NCBI GenBank assembly: GCA_002314455.1
Contig: DCFZ01000008.1
Location: forward strand, 1,499 to 10,894
From: Lentisphaeria bacterium UBA1791
Lineage (GTDB): Bacteria > Verrucomicrobiota > Lentisphaeria > Victivallales > Victivallaceae
Direction: 5' to 3'
Length of the DNA: 9,396 nt
The translations under genes and the position numbers were made by a program. The notes below the pieces were generated by a model. That model had not been told where the DNA came from and made no database searches. It saw only the letters and a program-made list of their open reading frames with translations. Numbering within the stretch: position 1 is the stretch's first letter; each line of letters opens with the position of its first letter. Shown here one piece after another: positions 4,978-9,396 of the stretch.

Positions 4978-7728
4978 ATGGCTACTGCACTTACCGCATC
5001 TTCCGTCGTGGAATTCCGCGACCTTTCTCTGCGCTATGGTAAAACGCAGGCGCTCGATCGCGTTTCGCTGGCGATCCCGTCGCACCGGCTCATCGGTCTG
5101 ATCGGGCCGGACGGCGTCGGCAAATCGACGCTCCTTTCGCTGATCACCGGCGCGCACGCGATGCAGGAGGGCGAACTGCAAGTCCTCGGCGGCGATATGC
5201 GCGACCGCGATCACCGCACGGCGATCTGTCCGCGCATCGCCTATATGCCGCAGGGGCTCGGCAAAAATTTGTACTTCACGCTGACGGTCGAAGAAAATCT
5301 GCAGTTTTTTGCCCGCCTTTTCGGGCAGGACGCCGAGGAAAGACGTCAGCGGATTGATCGCTTAACGCGCAGCACCGGACTTTACAAGTTCCTCGACCGC
5401 CCCGCCGGCAAACTTTCCGGCGGCATGAAGCAGAAACTCGGACTTTGCTGTTCGCTGATCCACGACCCCGATCTGCTCGTCCTCGACGAGCCGACGACCG
5501 GCGTCGACCCCCTGGCGCGGCGGCAATTCTGGGACTTGATCGATTCGATCAAGGTTGAACAGCCCAACTTGAGCGTGATCGTCGCGACTGCCTACATGGA
5601 TGAAGCCCAGCGCTTCGATTGGCTGATCGCGATGGACGAGGGGCATATCCTCGATACCGGGACGCCGCAGGAATTGCTCGCAAAAACCCACAGCGCCGAC
5701 CTCGACGCCGCATTTATTCAACTTCTGCCCGAAGAAAAACGCGCCGGCCACAAGGAACTGGTCGTGCCGCCTCTCGAAGCGGACAACGAGATCTCCATCG
5801 AAGCCGAAGGCTTGACCAAGCGTTTCGGCGACTTCACCGCCGTCGATCACGTCAGTTTCAAGATCCGGCGCGGCGAGATTTTCGGCTTCCTCGGTTCCAA
5901 CGGATGCGGCAAAACGACGACGATGCGGATGCTGACCGGGCTTCAGCCGGCGACCGAGGGCAGCGCAAAACTTTTCGGCCAGCCGATTGACGGCAACGAT
6001 TTGCAGACCCGCAAAAAGCTCGGTTATATGACCCAGCTCTTTTCGCTTTACAACGAGTTGAGCGTGCGCCAGAACCTCGAATTGTACGCCAAACTTTACG
6101 ACATCCCCGAAGCGGAGATCGCATCGAGCGTCGATGCGATGCTGACGCGCTTTGACTTGACGCAATATGCGCAAGCGTTGCCGGCGTCGTTGCCGCTCGG
6201 CATCAAGCAGCGCATGTCGCTCGCGGCGGCGGTGATCCACCATCCGCAGATCTTGATTCTCGACGAACCGACTTCCGGCGTCGATCCGGTCGCCCGCGAC
6301 AGTTTCTGGGAACTTATCATCGAGCTTTCGCGCCGCGACCACGTGACCGTTTTCATCACGACCCACTTTATGAATGAAGCGGCGCGTTGCGACCGCATTT
6401 CGCTGATGCACGCCGGCCGCTCGCTCGCGTGCGATACGCCGGAAAATCTGATCAAGGCGCGCAACGCGGCGACGCTCGAAGACGCTTTTATCGGTTATCT
6501 TGAGGATGCCGACACCGGCGCCGCAGATGCCGCCAAGGCCGCCGCAGTGCAGGAGGAAAAGATCCACACTTCCAGTCAATCCAAAGGCTGGTTTCAGGAA
6601 AAGATCTTTGATTTCGGCCGCTTTTACGCCTGTTTCTGGCGTGAACTTTTGGAGCTGCGCCGCGACCGCATCCGGACGACGCTTGCCATTTTCGGCGCGA
6701 TGATTCTGATGGTCGTCATCGGCTACGGCATCAACCTCGACGTCGAAAAGATCGATTTCGCCGTGCTCGACAACGATCAAAGCATTTTAAGTTGCGATTA
6801 CGCGCTCGGATTTCACAATTCGCGCTATTTTTCAGCGCACGCCCCTGTCAAAAATCACGAGGAACTTGACCGCCGCATGAAAAGCGGCGAGTTACAGCTG
6901 GTCGTCGAGATTCCGCCGTCGTTCGGCAGAGACGTTCAGCAGGGCAGGATCCCCACCGTGGCATTTTGGGTCGACGGCAGCGAGGCGTCGACGGCGGAAA
7001 CCATCGACGGCTACGTCGCCGCGTACCATCTCAACTGGCAAACGCGCTACAACCGCGAACTTGCTACGCCGTTTCAGATTGCCGATCTCGGCCTCCAATG
7101 GCGCTACCGCTACAATCCCGACGTGATGAGTCTGCCGGCGATGGCGCCCGCCGTGATGCCGTTGCTGTTGATGATGATCCCCGCGTTGCTGGCGGCGCTT
7201 TCCGTCGTCCGCGAAAAGGAACTCGGTTCCATCATCAATTTATATGTCACCCCCGTGCGGCGAAGCGAATTTCTGCTCGGCAAGCAGTTGCCCTATGTGC
7301 TCTTTTCATTTGTCAGCGCCGTGTTGCTGGTGCTGATGATCATTTTCCTTTTCGGCGTTTCCGTCAAGGGCAGTTTCGTCGTGCTTTTTAGTGCGCTCTT
7401 TATCTACTGCATCATTTCGACCGGCATGGGGTTGCTCTGCTCGTCGGTCACCAAAAGCCAGATCGCCGTCATCTTTCTCGCGATGGTCGCCACGATCCTG
7501 CCGGCGACCCAGATGTGCGGTTTGACCAACCCCGTACCCAATGACGGCAGTTTCGCCGCCGCCGTCGGCGCGGTCTATCCGACGACGCATATGTTGCTGA
7601 TCAGCCGCGGCGTTTTCAACAAAGGGCTCTATCTCATCGACCTCTGGCGGCCGTTTTTGATCCTTGTCGTCGAGATCATCGTCGTCTGCGGCATCGGCAT
7701 CCTCCTTCAGCGGAAACAGGAAAAGTAG
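4978..7728 (+). CDS. rbbA: Two-ATPase ABC transporter fused to an ABC-2 membrane domain (RbbA-like)
   Basis: This protein is 916 residues from this start, or 917 from an ATG three bases earlier; residue numbers here use 917. The downstream ATG is preferred because GGAG at 4968-4971 is then six rather than three bases away. The first ATPase domain (about 11-250) has Walker A GPDGVGKST (44-52), Gln93, LSGG (147-150) and LLVLDEP (Asp171, Glu172), but AY replaces the H-loop histidine (206-207). The second (about 272-510) has GSNGCGKTT (307-315), Gln354, LPLG in place of LSGG (406-409), ILILDEP (Asp430, Glu431) and His464. After a linker come six predicted membrane segments near 568-586, 723-745, 773-795, 800-822, 829-849 and 893-912, with a large periplasmic part at 590-720. 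Length, domain order and neighbours match E. coli RbbA, reported as a ribosome-associated ATPase; here export with the adjacent proteins is the safer reading. Confidence 0.93.
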   Translation: MATALTASSVVEFRDLSLRYGKTQALDRVSLAIPSHRLIGLIGPDGVGKSTLLSLITGAHAMQEGELQVLGGDMRDRDHRTAICPRIAYMPQGLGKNLYFTLTVEENLQFFARLFGQDAEERRQRIDRLTRSTGLYKFLDRPAGKLSGGMKQKLGLCCSLIHDPDLLVLDEPTTGVDPLARRQFWDLIDSIKVEQPNLSVIVATAYMDEAQRFDWLIAMDEGHILDTGTPQELLAKTHSADLDAAFIQLLPEEKRAGHKELVVPPLEADNEISIEAEGLTKRFGDFTAVDHVSFKIRRGEIFGFLGSNGCGKTTTMRMLTGLQPATEGSAKLFGQPIDGNDLQTRKKLGYMTQLFSLYNELSVRQNLELYAKLYDIPEAEIASSVDAMLTRFDLTQYAQALPASLPLGIKQRMSLAAAVIHHPQILILDEPTSGVDPVARDSFWELIIELSRRDHVTVFITTHFMNEAARCDRISLMHAGRSLACDTPENLIKARNAATLEDAFIGYLEDADTGAADAAKAAAVQEEKIHTSSQSKGWFQEKIFDFGRFYACFWRELLELRRDRIRTTLAIFGAMILMVVIGYGINLDVEKIDFAVLDNDQSILSCDYALGFHNSRYFSAHAPVKNHEELDRRMKSGELQLVVEIPPSFGRDVQQGRIPTVAFWVDGSEASTAETIDGYVAAYHLNWQTRYNRELATPFQIADLGLQWRYRYNPDVMSLPAMAPAVMPLLLMMIPALLAALSVVREKELGSIINLYVTPVRRSEFLLGKQLPYVLFSFVSAVLLVLMIIFLFGVSVKGSFVVLFSALFIYCIISTGMGLLCSSVTKSQIAVIFLAMVATILPATQMCGLTNPVPNDGSFAAAVGAVYPTTHMLLISRGVFNKGLYLIDLWRPFLILVVEIIVVCGIGILLQRKQEK

Positions 7729-7730
7729 AA

Positions 7731-8855
7731 ATGAAAAATGCTCTGCGTCACATTTTCAGCCTCGGCGTCAAGGAGATCGTCGGCATCTTCCGCGATCCGT
7801 TGCTCTTTTGTCTGATTATCTATTCTTTCAGCGTCAGCATCTATCTCGGCGCGAAATCCGTGCCCGACGCCATCGATCACGCCTCGATCGCGATCGTCGA
7901 CGACGACAATTCCGCATTGACCAAACGTTTGAGCGACGCTTTTATGCCGCCGCTTTTCAACCCGCCCGACAGAATCACCCACAACGATATCGACCGCGTC
8001 TTCGATGAAGGCAAATACACCTTTGTCGTCGAGTTCCCTGCGAATTTCCAGGAGCGCGTCCTAGCGAACCATACGCCGCGCGCCCAAATCTACGTCGACG
8101 CTACCCGCATGTCGCAGGCTTTTTCCGGCAACGGCTACATTCAGGAGATCCTCACCCGCGAGATCAATTCTTTTGTCCGTCAGAATGACTCCGGCGCCGT
8201 CATCTATACCGCACAGCCGTTGATCCGCAACCGCTTCAACCCCAACCTCACCAAAAGCTGGGAAGGCGCCGTAAGCGAACTCGTCAACAACATCGCCATG
8301 ATCGCCCTGATTTTGACCGGCGCCGCATTGATCCGCGAACGCGAACGCGGCACGCTGGAACACCTTTTGGTCACCCCCGTGACCCCGATCGAAATGATGC
8401 TCGCCAAGGTGTGGTCGATGTCGCTGCTCGTCGTCGTGACGACCTTTTTGTCGCTCATCTTTGTCGTCCACCTTTTCCTCGATATCCCGATATCCGGATC
8501 CATCTGGCTCTTTATGCTCGGCGTTTGCATCAATTTGTTCGCCATGACCTCAATGGGGATCTTCCTCGCCTGCTTTGCCCGCGATATGCCGCAATTGGGC
8601 ATTCTGACCATCCTCGTCCTGATGCCGATGCAGATCCTTTCCGGCGGTATGACCTCACAGGCCAATATGCCCGTCGCCATCCGCCTGATCATGCAACTTG
8701 CACCGACAACCTATTTCGTCAAATTCAGCAACGCGATCCTTTTCCGCGGCGCCGATTTCTCGCTCATCTGGGGCGTCTTCCTCAAGATGTTTTTACTCGG
8801 CGCAGTGTTCTTTGTCATCGCGCTGTGGAGGTTCAGGAAGACCGTAGCCAGTTGA
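7731..8855 (+). CDS. yhhJ: ABC-2 type transporter permease (YhhJ-like)
   Basis: This 374-residue inner-membrane protein should pair with the membrane domain of the RbbA-like protein to form the channel. It has one N-terminal membrane segment (about 23-41), a large periplasmic domain (about 45-180, including RNRFNPNLTKSW at 166-177), and five C-terminal membrane segments near 181-200, 228-250, 257-280, 288-305 and 347-367. The cytoplasmic loop RERERGTLEHLLVTPV (202-217) is the coupling-region signature of ABC-2 permeases, and the same pattern (REKELGSIINLYVTPV) occurs in the RbbA-like protein. It starts two bases after the RbbA-like stop codon, with AGGA nine bases upstream, so the two are translationally close. 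Length equals the E. coli family member. Its stop codon lies inside the left edge of an intergenic repeat (see 8852-9008). Confidence 0.93.
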   Translation: MKNALRHIFSLGVKEIVGIFRDPLLFCLIIYSFSVSIYLGAKSVPDAIDHASIAIVDDDNSALTKRLSDAFMPPLFNPPDRITHNDIDRVFDEGKYTFVVEFPANFQERVLANHTPRAQIYVDATRMSQAFSGNGYIQEILTREINSFVRQNDSGAVIYTAQPLIRNRFNPNLTKSWEGAVSELVNNIAMIALILTGAALIRERERGTLEHLLVTPVTPIEMMLAKVWSMSLLVVVTTFLSLIFVVHLFLDIPISGSIWLFMLGVCINLFAMTSMGIFLACFARDMPQLGILTILVLMPMQILSGGMTSQANMPVAIRLIMQLAPTTYFVKFSNAILFRGADFSLIWGVFLKMFLLGAVFFVIALWRFRKTVAS

Positions 8856-8857
8856 TT

Positions 8858-9008
8858 CCCCTAAAAATGAACTACGGCGCCGGGTGCGGCGCCGTCCCGC
8901 TACGCGGCTGCGGTTCATTTTTGGGGACCCCGGCTCCCCTCGATCCGTTCCTCGACCTTTTGTGATCCCTCCGGCGTCTCGCATCCGCTTCGCCGCCTCC
9001 GCTTCGCT
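8858..9008. repeat. Intergenic structural repeat, copy A1
   Basis: This 151-bp unit recurs at 9246-9396 with only three mismatches. The first 69 bases fold as a three-way junction. The outer stem is CCCCTAAAAATGAAC (8858-8872) against GTTCATTTTTGGGG (8913-8926) with one bulged base. Inside are a perfect 9-bp hairpin (8874-8882 with 8887-8895, loop GGTG) and a 4-bp hairpin (8897-8900 with 8904-8907). A tail follows, with CCGTTCCTCG at 8945-8954 and two near-identical 14-base units (8980-8993 and 8994-9007, core CCGCTTCGC). CCTTTTG (8956-8962) can also pair with CAAAAGG at 9041-9047, beyond the unit. There is no transposase here, and the open frames across it are by-products of the repeat. Confidence 0.92.
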
Positions 9009-9010
9009 AC

Positions 9011-9035
9011 GGTGCATAGCTTGGCGCTATGCACC
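9011..9035. repeat. Perfect 10-bp hairpin between repeat copies
   Basis: GGTGCATAGC (9011-9020) pairs exactly with GCTATGCACC (9026-9035) around a five-base loop. It lies within the larger foldback formed by CCTTTTG at 8956-8962 and CAAAAGG at 9041-9047, so it is probably part of the full A-type repeat. Copy A2 is cut by the window end before the matching position. Confidence 0.75.
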
Positions 9036-9085
9036 TCCGGCAAAAGGCCTCCGGTACTCGTCGGCTCGCATAGGATGATTTACTT

Positions 9086-9218
9086 TTGATTCCCCCAAAA
9101 GTCTCCTACGGCGCCGGGTGCGGCGCCGTCCCGACCGCTACGCGGCTCGGCTACGGTCGACTTCCGGGGGGACCCCCGGCGCTATCGCGCTCCGTTCCTC
9201 GCTGCGCTCCGGTACTCG
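9086..9218. repeat. Intergenic structural repeat, diverged copy B
   Basis: Copy B begins with TTGATTCCCC (9086-9095), identical to the left edge of A1 (8852-8861). It shares 28 bases exactly with A1 (9106-9133 and 8872-8899), covering the 9-bp hairpin (9108-9116 with 9121-9129). The outer stem has a different sequence but is kept: CCCCC and AAGTC (9092-9096, 9099-9103) pair with GACTT and GGGGG (9159-9163, 9166-9170). Its second hairpin is longer (CGACCG at 9132-9137 with CGGTCG at 9154-9159; it shares base 9159 with the outer stem, so one pair must give way). CCGTTCCTCG (9192-9201) and CTCCGGTACTCG (9207-9218) follow in the same order as in A1, but closer together. Confidence 0.82.
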
Positions 9219-9245
9219 CGACTGCGCGAAAGGTAGTTTTTAGTA

Positions 9246-9396
9246 CCCCTAAAAATGAACTACGGCGCCGGGGGCGGCGCCGTCCCGCTGCGCGGCTGCG
9301 GTTCATTTTTGGGGACCCCGGCTCCCCTCGATCCGTTCCTCGACCTTTTGTGATCCCTCCGGCGTCTCGCCTCCGCTTCGCCGCCTCCGCTTCGCT
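9246..9396. repeat. Intergenic structural repeat, copy A2 (cut by the window end)
   Basis: This is a second copy of A1 at an offset of 388 bases. The three differences are T8885 to G9273 and A8902 to G9290, both in hairpin loops, and A8983 to C9371 in the tail; all predicted stems are unchanged. The last change makes the two 14-base tail units (9368-9381, 9382-9395) identical. The repeat reaches the last base, so its true right end is unknown. Confidence 0.92.

Noticed and set aside
3910..5214. 434-residue minus-strand frame
   Set aside because: Antisense shadow of the adaptor and ATPase genes caused by GC-rich codon use. Those genes have clear motifs on the plus strand.
5362..6780. 472-residue minus-strand frame
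   Set aside because: Shadow of the two ATPase domains; repetitive composition and no recognisable motif.
8858..8926. Repeat copy A1 as an intrinsic terminator for the efflux operon
   Set aside because: The T-run is inside the right arm of the outer stem and is followed by GGGG, so it does not have the hairpin-then-U-tract form. A different 3'-end role is still possible.
8884..9078. 64-residue plus-strand frame over the right-end repeat
   Set aside because: It lies wholly in the repeat and its neighbour, has no ribosome binding site, and its arginine/proline-rich composition follows from the palindromes.
8852..9396. CRISPR array
   Set aside because: The repeats are 151 bp with irregular spacing and internal palindromes. 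There are no short regular repeats with unique spacers and no cas genes.

Overview
The window reads as chromosomal DNA of a Gram-negative, probably strictly anaerobic bacterium with fairly GC-rich genes and AT-rich promoter regions. The anaerobic reading rests on a reverse-order rubrerythrin. The Gram-negative reading rests on a periplasmic-adaptor (HlyD-type) efflux operon. The phylum cannot be fixed from the sequence; a PVC-group relative such as Lentisphaerae is only a guess.

Layout: (1) Positions 1-396 hold no convincing gene but several inverted repeats. (2) Positions 397-2647, minus strand, carry in transcription order the RNase P RNA gene (rnpB), a DNA-sized metallophosphoesterase of the YfcE/Ap4A-hydrolase-like group, and a secreted protein of unknown function. 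The three are tightly packed. (3) Positions 2650-2906 form an AT-rich divergent promoter region. Leftward it drives rnpB; rightward it drives a 68-residue lysine-rich protein through a near-consensus promoter preceded by A-tracts spaced at about one helical turn. (4) Positions 3278-3814 encode a rubredoxin-ferritin-like (reverse) rubrerythrin as a single-gene unit with its own promoter and terminator. (5) Positions 3970-8855 hold a three-gene operon with the layout of Escherichia coli yhiI-rbbA-yhhJ: a membrane-anchored HlyD adaptor, a 917-residue protein with two ABC ATPase domains fused to an ABC-2 membrane domain, and a second ABC-2 membrane protein. (6) Positions 8852-9396 contain a family of foldable intergenic repeats. 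Two 151-bp copies lie 388 bp apart with three mismatches, and a diverged copy lies between them. The second copy runs off the window, so the array may continue.

How the parts work together: the operon should build one export machine. The RbbA-like protein supplies both nucleotide-binding domains and half of the membrane channel, the YhhJ-like protein supplies the other half, and the HlyD protein bridges the periplasm. The outer-membrane partner is not here. The rubrerythrin handles peroxide. The RNase P RNA matures tRNA 5' ends. The gene content is mostly known; the least explained parts are the structural repeat family at the right end, the small basic protein with its strong-looking promoter, and the hairpin cluster at the left end.
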